Positions 46,294 to 58,700 of a stretch of 64,000 bases of DNA are shown piece by piece. A model generated the notes under the pieces. That model had not been told where the DNA came from and did no database searches. It was given only the letters and a program-made list of their open reading frames with translations. Made by a program: the position numbers and the translations under genes. Within the stretch, counting starts at the first letter, position 1. Each line of letters starts with the position of its first letter. Source of the DNA: Protula sp. h YS-2021 (taxonomy: Eukaryota > Annelida > Polychaeta > Sabellida > Serpulidae); the NCBI GenBank assembly GCA_949752745.1, contig OX457031.1, forward strand, positions 4,197,915-4,261,914. Direction: 5' to 3'.

Positions 46294-46508
46294 TTTCTCA
46301 TAACATACTTGAATATAATACATAATAATACAAAATTAACTATAATACCTAATATATGATATATGGTTTACGGGTCAATTACAACCACGTCAGGAACCTT
46401 GCGACTTTATATGTTGCAAAGCAAGACATATACTAATACACAACGCTTAAGCGAATAAAATATTACAACATTTATAAAGTCTTTATCAGAAAGTTTAGTC
46501 AAATAAGT

Positions 46509-47240
46509 CTATTTTTCTTCATCTGTTTCACTCTGTTCACTCTCCATGTTACTTTCTTCATCACTGCTGTCATCCTCCTCTTCCTTATCTAGTAGCTCTT
46601 CAAAGAATGCATTGTTTTTCCTTATAGCCGCCTTTAGTGCCTTTGAATACTTGTAATGTTTTTCATCCACAAAGTAATTAAAGTCCTTTAAAATCTTTTG
46701 ATAATGTTGGCTTTGTTCTAGACGCTGGGTATATTTGAATAGTCTCATAAACAGTTGTTTAAGTCCATGTTTATAAATGGGTCGAAGGTCATAACTTGCT
46801 ATTTCACGCGGATCTTCATGTCCTTGTTCTTCATATTCTGAAACCTTTTCTTGAAATTTGTCATCATAGTCATCGTAGACTTCTTGAACCATATCATACC
46901 AAACAGAGTCTATTTCTGACTCACTTTCAGAGTCTGTTTCTGACTCACTTTCAGAACTCCTGTCATCAGCATCCTCACCACACTGCTCCATATGTTTGAG
47001 CAAAGCTTCTTCGCTGTTGTATAATGCACCACATTCTGTACAAGCATGTGCATTCTTTTCAGCCATCTTAACGCTTTCACTTTCCATAGAAGACTCATCG
47101 AAAGTTTCCGTGAAAGGTAGTTTTACAGGGTTTTCCATATCCGATTCTTCATCCACTTCTGACGTGTGAGCAACCTTTAAGTGTCTTTTAAGACTTTGTG
47201 GCCAATTGTAAGATTTTGAACAAATGTTGCATTTATACAT
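46509..47240 (-). CDS. C2H2/C2HC zinc-finger protein of the element with an unknown acidic-helical domain
   Basis: Intronless minus-strand gene, 243 residues, ATG at 47,240 preceded by the arm's TATA box. A C2H2 finger occupies residues 4-25 (C4, C7, H20, H25) and begins only three residues after the start. A second finger is of C2HC type (C67, C70, H83, C87). Residues 88-113 are an acidic serine-rich linker (SESETDSESESEID). Residues 114-222 form a charged, probably helical domain with aromatic positions (VWYDMVQEVYDDYDDKF, LKQLFMRLFKYTQRLEQSQH, FNYFVDEKHYKYSKALKAAI) that I do not recognise. The C-terminal tail is strongly acidic. The two fingers suggest DNA or RNA binding; the element ends are an obvious candidate target, but that is inference. 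Confidence 0.88.
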   Translation of the reverse strand: MYKCNICSKSYNWPQSLKRHLKVAHTSEVDEESDMENPVKLPFTETFDESSMESESVKMAEKNAHACTECGALYNSEEALLKHMEQCGEDADDRSSESESETDSESESEIDSVWYDMVQEVYDDYDDKFQEKVSEYEEQGHEDPREIASYDLRPIYKHGLKQLFMRLFKYTQRLEQSQHYQKILKDFNYFVDEKHYKYSKALKAAIRKNNAFFEELLDKEEEDDSSDEESNMESEQSETDEEK

Positions 47241-48726
47241 CCTTTCGGTTCAACCTACACTATTCAAATGATGAGAAAGTCTTTAAACATAGCTTTATAT
47301 ACAACAACTTGTTGAACAACAACATGTTGAACATGTTGAACATGTTGAACATGTTGAACATGTTGAACAATTTGTTGAACAATACCACGACCTAATATCT
47401 TCCAAAAATTATTCGAACACGTGTTTTGAATGGGCTTGCCATTCGAACACATGTTTGAATGGGCGCAGTTTTCCTACATAACTATCCACATTTTCACTTC
47501 CCATTTTCCAACAATCAACCAACCAACCAAGTGGTAGAATCGTTTGAAACGTGAAAAACGAAATTTGTTAAAGTTGGTTTAGAACCCTGATTTTTACCCT
47601 AGTACAACATGACAAAATGTTCAAACTTATTTTATACATCATATGTTGTCAAAAAACAAAATTTGTTAAAGTTGACATTGTGCAGTTTTCTCGTCACACA
47701 TGCATTTATACTACACTGATGGTATATGGTGTGTAACTTGTGGACTCAGCAGAATTTATCACTGGTTGAAATGTATGTTTCACTCATGCTTTTATGCTAC
47801 TTACATGTAATCAAAATATGGTGTGTAACTTATTCAAACTCGTTAAAATTGCTGACTCAGCAGAATTTATTGCTCATTTATACAACTTTGATGGTATATG
47901 ATGTGTCACTTACCAAAGCTCGTTCAAAATTGATGCACAGCAGAGACATCTAGCGGTGAAGCTTGACGATGGTATTCATACGCCAAATGGTATTCATCCG
48001 CCAAATAACACAGAACCACTGTAAACTGAATCAAATGGTGAAATTTTCATTCAAATCGGTCAAGTATAACGAAAGTTATCTCACTTTTAAGTTAAAATGG
48101 CGGCATGTACTAAATATGCATACAACCACCTGTGCAAATAGCCCATGACTATGTCAAAACTAGATAGAAAACTGAATCAAACAGCGAAATTTCCAGGTAA
48201 ATCGGTCAAGTATAACAAAAGTTATCCCAGTTTTAAGTTGAAATGGCAGAATGCTACAAATATGCATACAACCAGCTAGGCAAGTAGCCCATGAATATTT
48301 TATAACAAAACTGAATCAAATGGTGAAATTTTCATTCAAATCGGTCAAGTATAACGAAAGTTATCGCAATTTTAAGTAAGGGGGGGGGGTCATGAAAACC
48401 AAATTTGCGCAGAATGATCTGAAACGGATAACTATGCTGAAATCGCAAAATTTTCTTAGCCCTAGGGGGGGGGGGGGTCATCAAAACCGAAGTTGTTCAG
48501 AAACGTCTGAAACATATAACTATGCTGAAATCGCAAAATTTCCTTAGCCCTGGGGGGGGGGTGGGGGTCCTCAGATTTTTTTACCGGTGACAGTCGACCC
48601 CTGGGGGGGTCCTCAGATTTTCTTATCGGTGACAGTCGACCCCTAGGGGGGGGGCTCAGATTTTCTTACCGTCGACAGTCGACCCCTAGGGTGGGGCTGT
48701 GGTAGATCTGTCGTTTTCCTACTACT
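47194..48726 (-). repeat. Right inverted arm
   Basis: Reverse complement of 43,717-45,334, shorter by about 85 bases owing mainly to fewer TTCAACATG units and shorter homopolymer runs. Its inner end lies inside codons 15-16 of the zinc-finger gene, so that gene's start and promoter are part of the arm. Confidence 0.9.
47293..47301 (-). promoter_or_regulatory. TATA box in the right arm, driving the zinc-finger gene
   Basis: TATATAAAG on the minus strand, 53 bases before the zinc-finger ATG, mirror image of 45,227-45,235. Confidence 0.65.
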
Positions 48727-48732
48727 GATTGG
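48727..48732 (+). repeat. Right target site duplication, GATTGG
   Basis: Exact copy of 43,711-43,716, directly after the element's terminal ACTACT. Confidence 0.93.
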
Positions 48733-48884
48733 GGTCATAGAAAAACCTTTTTCAACCAACATTGAGGAAATTCACTGTCAATATGCTTGGAGAATCAAGT
48801 TTTATAAATTTAATGGCGACTATTATAAAAACAGGAAATTCACGAAAAAAATCATGAGCTTGAAAGTAAAAACAATTAAGAGTG

Positions 48885-50950
48885 CCAGAGATGGTCATGG
48901 TCAGGGATGGTCATGGTCAGAGATGGTCATGGTCAGGAATGGTCATGTCAGGGATGGTCATGGTTTGGGATCGTCATGGCCAGGGATGGTCATGGATAGG
49001 GGCGTGCATGGTCAGGGATGGTGATGGCTAGGGATGGTCATGGTCAGTGATGGTCATGGTCCGTTATGGTCATGGTCTGGGATGGTCATTGTCAGGAATG
49101 CTTATGGTCAAGGATGGTCATGGTCAGGGATGGTCATGGTTTTGGATTGTCATTGTTAGAGATGGTCATGGTCAGAGATGCTCAATTTCTGGCATGGACA
49201 TGGTCCGAAATGGTCATCGTCACGGATGTTCATTTTTTTGGGATGGTCATGGTCCGGGAGGGTCATGTTGTCGGATGGCCATGGCTAGGAATGGTCATGG
49301 TCAGGAATGCTCAAGGTCAGGTATGGTCTTTGTCAGGTACTGTCATGGTCATGGTCTGGGATGGTCATGGTCAGGGATGGTCATGGCCAGGGATGTTTTA
49401 GGTCAGGGATGGTCACGGTCATGGATGATCATGGGCAGGGATGGTCATGGTGAGGGATACTCATGGTCCTATATGGTCATGGTCAGGAATGGTCAAGGTC
49501 AGGAATGTTCATGGTCAGGGATGGTCGAGGTCAGGTATGGTCATGCTCAGGTATGGTTATGGTCAGGCATGGTCATTGCCAAGGATGGGATAGTCAATAT
49601 CAAGGGACGGTCATGATCCGGGATGGTAGTGGTCAGTAATGATCATGGTCAGGGATGGTCATGGTCAGAGTTGGTCATGATTAGCGATGGTCATGATCAT
49701 GGATGGTTACGGTCAGGGATGGACATTGACAGAGATGGTCATGGTCAGGTGTGGTCATGATTAGCGATGGTCATGATCATGGATGGTTACGATCAGGGAT
49801 GGACATTGCCAGAGATGGTCATGGTCAGGTGTGGTCACGTCAATGATGGTCATATCCATGGGAGGTTATGGTCAAGGATGGTCATGGTCAGAGATGGTGA
49901 GGGTCAGGGATGGTCATGGTCAGGTATGGTCGGGTCAGGGATAGTCATGGCCATGGGTGGTTATGGTCAGGGATGGTCATGCTCAAAAATGGTGAGGGTC
50001 AGGGATGGTCACGGCCAGGGATGGTGATGGTCAGGGATGGTCATTGTCAGGGTGATCGTTGTTAGGGATGTTCATGGACAGGGATGGTCATGGTCAGGGA
50101 TGGTGAGGTTAAGGGATGGTCATGGTCATGGGTGGTTATGGTAAGGGATGGTCATACACAAAAATGGTGAGGTCAGGGTTGGTCACGGTCAGGGATGGTG
50201 ATGGTCAGGGATGGTCATGGTCAGGGTGATCATAGTTAGGGATGTTCATGGACAGGGATGGTCATGGTCAGGGATGGTGAGGGTAAGGGATGGCCATGGT
50301 CAGGTATGGTCAGGTCACGGATGGTAAGGGCCATGGGTGGTTATGGTCAGGGATGGTCATGGTCAGGGATGATCATGGTCAGGGATGGTCATGGTCAGGG
50401 ATGGTCATGGTCAGGGATGGTCATGGTCAGGGATGATCATGGTCAGGGATGGTCATGGTCAGGGATGGTGAGGGTCAGGGTTGGTCATGATCAGGTATGG
50501 TCAGTTCAGGGATGGTCATGGCCATGGGTGGTTATGGTCAGAGATGGTCATGGTCATTGATGGTGAATGTCGGGGATGGTCATGGTCAGGGAGGGTCAAT
50601 ATCATGGGACGGTCATGATCCGGGATGGCCGTGGTCAGTAATGATCATGGTCAGTTATGTCATGGTCATCGATTTTCATGGTTAGGGAAGGTCGTGGTCT
50701 GAGATGGTCATGGTCGGGGATGGTCATGGTCAGGGATGGTCATGGTCAGGGATGGTCATGGTGAGGGATGGTTATGGTCAGGGATGGTCATTGCCTCGGA
50801 TGGTCATGGTCAGGTATTTTCAGGTCAGGGATGGTCATAACCATGGGTGGTTATTGTCAGGAGTGGTCATGGTCAAGGATGGTGAGGGTCAGGGATGGTC
50901 ATGGCCAGGGATGATCATGGTCAGGGATGGTCGCATCGAGCATAGAGACC
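48885..50950. repeat. 16-bp minisatellite (ATGGTCATGGTCAGGG)
   Basis: More than 120 units of ATGGTCATGGTCAGGG with many point variants. Since 16 is not a multiple of three, all three plus frames cycle through the same 16-residue peptide (MVMVRDGHGQGWSWSG) and remain open in places for up to 189 codons. Multi-unit blocks recur, for instance the stretch with GATCATGGATGGTTACG at 49,693 and 49,773, and the CCATGGGTGGTTATGG blocks. The array begins about 160 bases after the 5-kb element. Confidence 0.93.
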
Positions 50951-52690
50951 ATGACCATCCCTGACTTCTGATTTCTCTAATTACTTGCGATTTTAATTGA
51001 TTGCTTCTAACTTTATATGACTAATTGTGAATTTACATGACTAGTTGCAATTTTACATTACTCTGTTTCACTTTACATGGCAAATTGTTATTTTTCGATT
51101 TCACATGATTGCTTGTAAAAATGTGCAATTCTCTGCAATCTCTTTTGAATTTACGTGGCTAGTTTTGAATTTAATTAGTAACGTGTCATTTTGAAATCAT
51201 GTTTGATGCAAAAGATGCTGTACAGTTCTTGTATTTTCTTCTGTCTCTTAATTTCTTTTGTAATTAGTGCCCAATTCTAAAACCTATTTTTTCATTATTA
51301 CATATTCATTTGTAATATTTTAATACCTTTTTCTGTTCGAAGTTTGGTAACTTAGCAACGAGCAAAGACGTATATTTTAATGGCCGGTATGCGTCAGTAA
51401 AAAATCTCCAGACCAACATTTAGATTATAAGAGCCACGTGGTGTATGGATGAGGTCTGTTTTGTTATCTGGAGTCCATTCAGGGGTTGTTGAGATCAGCT
51501 GTATTGAGCTATCTATTGACTAATATTTCACCTCTAAAAAGTGAACTTCCATCATATCTTTTGCTGCAATGTTTACATAGTGTGGAGTTAAACGGGTGTG
51601 ACGTTCCCTTGTTAACTTACGACTTATTAAATTGATCAGGCAAAAATAGACGCGGACCTTCCACATGGATAAGTGAATAGTTTTGAATAAGTCCAATAAT
51701 TATTTCAATGAGACTTTGAAAGTTCACTGATATCTACTAGCAAGAATGGCCTTGAGCTCGTGATAGGTAGATGAAGCAACAAAATAATTACTGTTTTATC
51801 CGTTCCTGAACAATAGCTAGGGAACATACAAAAAAATTCTCATAAACGGCCAGTCTTGTCATTTGTCACTTGCTATAAATATACAATAAATGTATCTTAA
51901 TTTAGGTCCCATTGTATGACATGGGCGTTTAATGATTATTTTAATGTGATTACCTGGAAGTAAATGACCTATTGTACCCAGTCAAATCGTCTAATCTTCA
52001 ATATAACGGTGAGACTATGATTCCGCGTTTCGTTTATCAATAACCAATAATTTATACTTCATGGTAGATAGCGAGCGTACAAAGGAAACATTGGAGTTTT
52101 TATAGTACATACGATGGGAAATACGCAAAACTGTACTGTCCGATCTTCCATCATCACAGCGCGAGGCTAGACACAGCTGACTGCGTGTACTTAATGTGCA
52201 ACTGGGCGCAAATAACTGAAGAATATATCTAATTTATCAGAGGTTCCGTATACGAAAAATCATGAAATAATACCACATTCGCTTTTACACTTATTCGATC
52301 CCCCTCTTAGCCTCGCAGTCGCCTTAAGTGTTAGAACTGCCACAGATTGGGGATGGATTTTAGACCATTCCACCCTCTCGCTTGGTTTGATCGCTGTATA
52401 AGACGCCTCTGTAAAGATATTAAAAAAGCAATCATAATTGATTTGGCAATCCTTGCATAATGTCAAATATTCTCTGAGGATATTAAATTATTACGTGTGG
52501 GACTCCAGTTGCATCGGCCAATTAAGCGCGGTTGGTTATGCAATCTATCAATCATTAAACGTTAACTCCGAAGGATTTTTTTACCTTCCCTTTAAGTAAT
52601 ATAACGCTCTGTAGACAATGTATGTGACAAACCGTTCAATACATACAATTAAAGCAAATAAACTGGCCCCGATCAACTAGTATATCTCAT
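50951..52690. other. Unassigned sequence
   Basis: No gene, RNA gene or element recognised. It starts with a short inverse of the minisatellite unit (GACCATGACCATCCCTGAC at 50,948). Confidence 0.45.
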
Positions 52691-53641
52691 ATGTATTGCA
52701 TGCCCTTTTAACATTTAATGTTAATTATCATTTGGAAACAGACTTGTGCGGCCTTATTAGCAAAGTTTCAAGGTCTGCTGTATTTATTATTAAAAAGTCA
52801 TATCCTGATCATCAAAATGAAAACACAAGGTGCGTTATAGCTCAACAAAATTTTCTCGCTGGACTCTTTTGGAGTGATTTTTACTTTTTCGCGACTTTAA
52901 AAATTGTGTTCAAGCCAGATGCAAGCTTTTGGTCATCTGAGGGTTGGTGTAGGTTGGGATTGAGGTTGAATAGTGAGAATATAGGATCAGTTTGTGACTG
53001 TCGTGAAAGCCACGTTAAATCACGTTGAAAATCAACTCATGCCACAAGGGTCACTCTTTATCCAGTATTCAAAATGAACACCCACCGGATGTTGGTTTTA
53101 AGAAGTGAGTATGGCGTGCGATATTCTTTCGTTTTCAGTGATGAAGCACGTCAGACTTTCCAGAATTTTGTAATTAGCATTAGTGTGAAACATAACACAT
53201 TTTTTCAAAACTACGCAAAATTAAAAAAATACAATTGGCCTGAACTTTTAAATATGTAATGTCTTGAATAATTGTAACAGGGAAATATGACAATAACGAA
53301 CTGCCTGTCACCTTGGAATTTTTTGCCATGGGTTAAAGCTTCTTATTTTACTTAACTTACTATTCACTCCTTGGGTGCACAACATGAGTAGATTCAGAAG
53401 CAGAATTAGTTTTTCAAAAATATATCTTTATGATTGCTCATTTTGTGTAATTAACCAAGCTCTTTACTTCCAACTACATGCTATTGGATAAATATTTTGT
53501 TAAGCACTAATTTAAAAGACATAAACAACGATGTAATATTTATAGTTAATTTGCATATATTTACTACAATTCAAGGTATTAAACACAGCTACGATTCAAG
53601 TTCATATTTGAGGGGCAATAGGTTTTTGTTTAAAACGCAAC

Positions 53642-53651
53642 GATAATAATA

Positions 53652-53691
<40 letters not shown>

Positions 53692-53712
53692 CAATAATAA
53701 TAATAATATTAA
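53642..53712. repeat. (AAT)n microsatellite
   Basis: AAT trinucleotides with a few AAC and AGT variants. The inverted paralog near 8,325-8,350 has only a short TTATTA stretch. Confidence 0.93.
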
Positions 53713-53734
53713 TATAAAAACAAATACTTACTAG

Positions 53735-54445
53735 ACCGTTTCGCTACCGAGTAGCGAAAATTACGCTTGGGAGTGACAAAAATACGAGTCTGAACTCTTA
53801 ACCTCTTACTATAATCTCTTACTGAGATAATGGCCGACTTCCTGTTTTTGACTTTGATCATGACCGAGGAGGTCAAGGTAACCGAGGTACTTCTTACATA
53901 TCGCCTTTTAAGCCCATAGGGTCGATGCTAAGCTCAAAATTGCTCTAACCGTCTTCCAGATAATGACCCACTTCCGGTTTTTGACATTGACCATGGCCAA
54001 GGATGCCAATCGTTCTCTAAGGTCATGGTTAAAAAAGAAGGATTGTACGGCGTCTAATCACCCTTTTATGAGTGAGTGAGTCAAATTTCATCACTCTTGA
54101 AAAAGCTGAAAAAACCAAACGCTGCAGCCAACTTAAACTTGCACAATCATGCTGTGATGGCTTTCATTGAGAGTTAGGCGATCAATACATAAAGGCTGAT
54201 ATCATGCCAGTTTAAATTATTGCTCTCAGCTTCTTTATGACTGTTTCGCAAGTTTGTTTTTCGATTTTTAATTGAAAAATTTAGGGAATTTTATAAAAAA
54301 TACAGGAGGATCAACTAGACATACTGAAGTTTATCATATCCAAATTTCATCTTTCTAGCCCTAACAGCCTCTGACTAGTTTCACGGACAAACTCAAAAAA
54401 AAAACGGAAATAACATGCCACAACTGTGGCTAAAATTTTCGTACA
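53735..54445 (-). repeat. Interspersed repeat with conserved GGGCTAGAAAGATG core
   Basis: This 0.7-kb block is the best conserved part of the 7.6-8.3 / 53.7-54.4 kb pair (GTAGCGAAAATTACGC edge, GCCATGG/CCATGGCC words, TGATGGCTTTCATTGAGAGT, CTAGCCCTAACAGCCTCTGA). Its sharper conservation suggests a dispersed repeat within the duplicon. No coding frame and no clear termini. Confidence 0.5.
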
Positions 54446-57400
54446 AATTCAATTACTAGGATTTGGGCAAATCCTCAAGTGTTATAATATAGAGATAATA
54501 TAACCTGATTCATGGTTCTATTGAAAGCTGCAGTGAATATTTAACCATTGTTATTGAGCATGAATTATATTACCTGGAAAACTACTTGAATTTTAGAAGC
54601 GTTCTTAAACGCAAAGTCCTTTATCAAAATGCTAAGGACTAGTCACATTGTTTGGGCCTAAAGTCAAAAGGTATGAGACAACCAGTCTTTAGGGCAAATA
54701 TTACTTGTGGGATTGCCCTTGAGGACATAAGACAAAATGCCTTGAGGGGTTACACTCATAAATAATCAACGAATGCAATTTTTTATATTGTGCACTTACG
54801 TATTTTCCAACACAATGCAGGGCAGGCAAAAGAGATGTTTCTTTTGTGGTTCAATAATTTGGTAAAATAACAATAAGTAACTTTCCTCGATGCTTAAGAA
54901 CATTTCTTAAGGACAAAAGGCGCTTTTGTAGGGCAACATGAATATTTAGCACGTCGTCTTTTGTCGAGCTTTTAATGTTTGCAATATATCGTCTTTGTCG
55001 AGCGTTAATGATGCCAATCGCACAAATCACAACATTCATTTACTCATTCAATCAATGCACCGAATCATAAATACTTTGTAGATAATGCTTAAAGATAAAT
55101 AAGTGAAATCGGCATAAGTTTTTGCTGTACAATTCGTGTCAAATCGACGCAAAGCAGGTTGTATGGCGTCTATACCGGAACAAAATCCTGCAAATAACAA
55201 TAGTTGCTGCATTGTCAAAAGACTACGCGCGGCGATGAAGAGACCTTAAATAAATGTTAGTTTCCAATGCACTTCTGCTGAGGGTTTAATTTTCGATGAC
55301 TGCGTTGTATATTTTCGCAGGATAACTTGATTCGTGACAGGCGTCGTGATAGATAATATCATGCCTTTTCAAAATAACACTATCTGCAAGTTTTTGACGG
55401 TTAGCTCCGTTAGTTGTTCTTGCAATGCCAAAGGTCAGAGTTTCAATCCAGCTCTGGTTAATTAGCTACAGCTCCCTAATCTGAGCGAATGGGTTAGATC
55501 AGCTATCACAAAATTCATAATCATTGCTAACTGCATCTTTCGACCATCCTTTAAATCACATCCTTCACGCAACACAACCGCCCATCCCCTTCACTCTCGC
55601 AGGCACCGGGTGATTGAATCTCCGTCTCCCTACCATGATATGCTCTCATCCCTATACTGCTCCACCCCCTCCACTCTCATGAACTCCTCTACAGAACACA
55701 TATTTTTCTAGTATGCCTAACCCAAAGCAATTTTGTTCGGCAGGCACGGATAGATTTAAACTCTCTCCCTGTACAAATGTGCTCTCATCTTTGCACTCAT
55801 CACCCCTTCGCTCTCGAAACTGCCTCAATCACATGTACCATTTTCTATTCATGGTGATCGTAGTGAATAATTGATAGTGCAGAAAATACTACTCTTCCTA
55901 TCTCAGCCTCTAAATACCCCATATACAACGACGTTTTCCGATTATTTTATCTTTTTAGGACGGTAAATATCCATTTGATACCTTTGTTTGCCTCTTTTTC
56001 TATGACTGTTTTACTTTTGATGGATCTGGTGTGACGGTAGGAGTCGGGTGATTTATGGATTTAGAAAATATAGAAAAAATATATGTCATCGTGTCGCTGA
56101 CAACACTCTTCTACATAGTAATTCATAGATACATGCTGAAACAGTTGCTGCTCAAATAGCTTGGCATAAAAGAGAACTGATAACCCGGGGGTTGGGGAGA
56201 TCTGCTATCATATTTTAATCAAACGTGACAAAACAAAGAGGGAGAAAATGGGGTTATTTTAGTGTCAGACGTTGTCCTCGGGGAATGCAATTGTGTAAAA
56301 AATCTGGTACTTGCAAATGAAATGTTACTCGTTTCCTAGAAAGACTGGCTTCTTCCTGAGTTAAACTTAACAGGGAAGTACTATAAACTGTAGACGCACA
56401 TTGTACGATACAAATATCTGTGTAGCTTCCCTTCTATGTTTGCAGTCACGAGCATTCCATTCTAGCTGCGTCTTTCTCATCAATGTATAATTTCATAAAA
56501 AGAAAACCTCTTCTGTCGGCATTTAAAGGCTAAAATTTATAGCTGTGTCTTCGTTTGGTTAAAAATGATATTTCCAGCTTTGCTGTTAGGCTTATGAAAA
56601 CATAGATTGCACTTATTTGCATAACCAAACAAAAACAGGCCAAATATCTGTTAATGTCGAGAAACGTTTCTTGTTTTGCACTCTTTACTGGTGAACTTTT
56701 ACGCCATTAAACGGCTAATTGATTTTTAATTTGTGGGTTTATTTAAATCGATAATATATGCACTTGCAACTTCCTTTTATAGTTGAGAGAAAGGAAGTCT
56801 ACTAGTATTCCAAATAAGTAGTTTTTTTTCTAAATCTGGTTCAGGTAAAAATTATAGATGTACAAATAACAAGTCAACATTTTCTCCTGCTCTTCTGTCA
56901 GTAATCTGTATCTTTGAAAAGTTATGTGCTACCTGCCACCCTGCGGCTGGGGAGTCGCAGTCTTGAGGATTGAAGGCCATACAACCATGAGATGATACAG
57001 GAGGAAGTCCTTAAATGCTAAATATTTCAAATCGATGTTTCCCCTGGAAGTCTTTTTTGAAAACAATAATGTTATAATATTATAATAATACTAATATAAC
57101 ACAATAAAATTCGGGCAGGGAGAGAAGATGAAGGGGACCCTCATACCTGTATGTGACAACAAAAACCCGTTTTCTTGGCCGACTGCCATTAGGACATATA
57201 ATGTGCAAAAGAGGGTGACTTTCAAGAAGGGCAGGAGCATTTATGCATGGAGTGGTTGTGTTCTATTGTTGGGATACTGTATACCATACTGCCTAAAAAC
57301 GTTCCGCCTGATGGGACAATGTCGGTTCAATGCAAGCGAATGTCGTCAGGTTCTTAAACATTTGGATTTTGCAATACTAAGTGTCACAATGCTGAGGAAA

Positions 57401-58540
57401 CGGTGGGGTTGAAGGATTACGATGACTTGATCTCTTCAGGGTGGGTGAAGGGGTGGTATTTCGTGACTGGAGCTTCGGGGGCAGCAGGCTTGCAATGAAT
57501 GTATTTGTTAATAATTTTAAAAGCATTACTTTTGTGTGTGTGTGTAAGAAAGAAATCAAAGAATGGTTTAAAATAAATAACTAGATAAACAAATAAATAA
57601 GAAAAAAAACGCACGCCATCCCTCCCCAAAAATAGCCCTCTTTCGCAAGCATCCATTGAAATTTCATCTGTTTGTCAACGATATTCTTATAGACATCTTA
57701 ACACTGAGACAGTTTTGAGGACTGGGTCACACTTGACATGAAACAAGCTGAATTTTTCACTTAGAGGGCCATTTCATACTGTAGGCGAACAATCACCCAG
57801 AAATACCGGGGACATTAGTCTGGTTTGGTAAAATGTAAGCGAATGTCGACCAGTTCCATTAGAGAAGATCACACACGAATTCGACGAGAGTAGTGTAAAT
57901 TTGCTAGTTAATAGATAAGGTTTCACTCTTCATTTTTCTCATAAGTGAGGTTAAGTGGGTAATTGGCCATTGTTTAGAAACATTGGTATACACAGTTGAG
58001 ACGTTTGATTGGCAAGGTAGGAAATGACATTTTACTGTATATGATTTATTTCTCGTTAACCAATGAAGCGACTTTGGTCAAACTTGTAGATCTTTTGTTG
58101 CACGTTTTAGACCATTTGTTACATGTTACATTTGTTACACCTTTTGTTTTACATCAATACATATTAGAGTATCAGACGATTTTAACAATGAAAATCAAAA
58201 CAGTCACTTCAGTTTTGAACGTATACGGAAATAAAGTGGCTACACATTTTAAAATGCAATAAAAATTCTGTACAGTGTCTTGAAAATGCAGGAACAGCTT
58301 TTCGCCAATGTACTTTTGTCTTTTACCATTATTAAAATCTCTTACGATGCAGTGCAATGAATAATGATAATTTAAGGCTGCTGCTAATGCAGACTTCAAA
58401 ATGACGTGGCACGCTTATCTGATGAAGCATCTTCTGATCTGTGTTATGCAGTTCATTAAGAGTTTTCTTTAATTGTAGTATACGACTGTAGACAAATGGC
58501 TTCTTACAAATTGTCCACGGCTTACAAGTTCTCCCTTACC

Positions 58541-58700
58541 GAAAATGCTCCCGATAAGCAAGTACCACTCTTGAAAAGTGCGGAAGACTGACAAATGCCT
58601 CCTTGGAAAATGACCTCGAGCTGGCATATGTTCCCGTGGAAAAATGCCTCCGGTGGACGAGTGTTCCCTTGAACAAGTGTCCTAAGCTAGCATTTGCCTC
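58541..58700 (+). repeat. Decayed 30-bp repeat units
   Basis: About five units with GCCTCCTTGGAAAATG, GTTCCCGTGGAAAAATG and GTTCCCTTGAAC, matching the expanded array at 42.03-42.56 kb. Confidence 0.65.

Larger units (their letters stand above)
43717..48726. mobile_element. 5,010-bp Polinton-type element carrying PC4 and zinc-finger genes
   Basis: The element begins AGTAGTAGGAAAACGACAG and ends with the inverse of this sequence, is flanked by GATTGG on both sides, and has inverted arms of 1,618 and 1,533 bases that are almost identical by eye. A 6-bp target duplication, long inverted repeats and a 5'-AG start are hallmarks of Polinton/Maverick elements. However, autonomous Polintons are 15-20 kb and encode DNA polymerase B, a retroviral-type integrase, an ATPase, a protease and capsid proteins; none of these is present. 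The 1.86-kb centre plus inner arms hold two convergent intronless genes (45,448-45,930 plus; 46,509-47,240 minus). It looks young compared with the diverged duplicons around it. It could also be an unrelated long-inverted-repeat (foldback-like) family; mobilisation would need proteins supplied elsewhere. Confidence 0.88.

Noticed and set aside
43717..48726. Search for polymerase B, integrase, ATPase, protease, capsid or other transposase genes in the element
   Set aside because: No frame long enough or with the needed motifs exists; only the two reported genes are present.
49047..50964. Several Met/Gly/Trp-rich frames up to 189 codons
   Set aside because: Products of the 16-bp minisatellite in all three frames.
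57128..57412. Frame with IPVCDNKNPFSWPT shared in part with 40.7 kb
   Set aside because: Stops and frames differ between the two copies; likely a shared non-coding repeat, though a decayed coding origin cannot be excluded.
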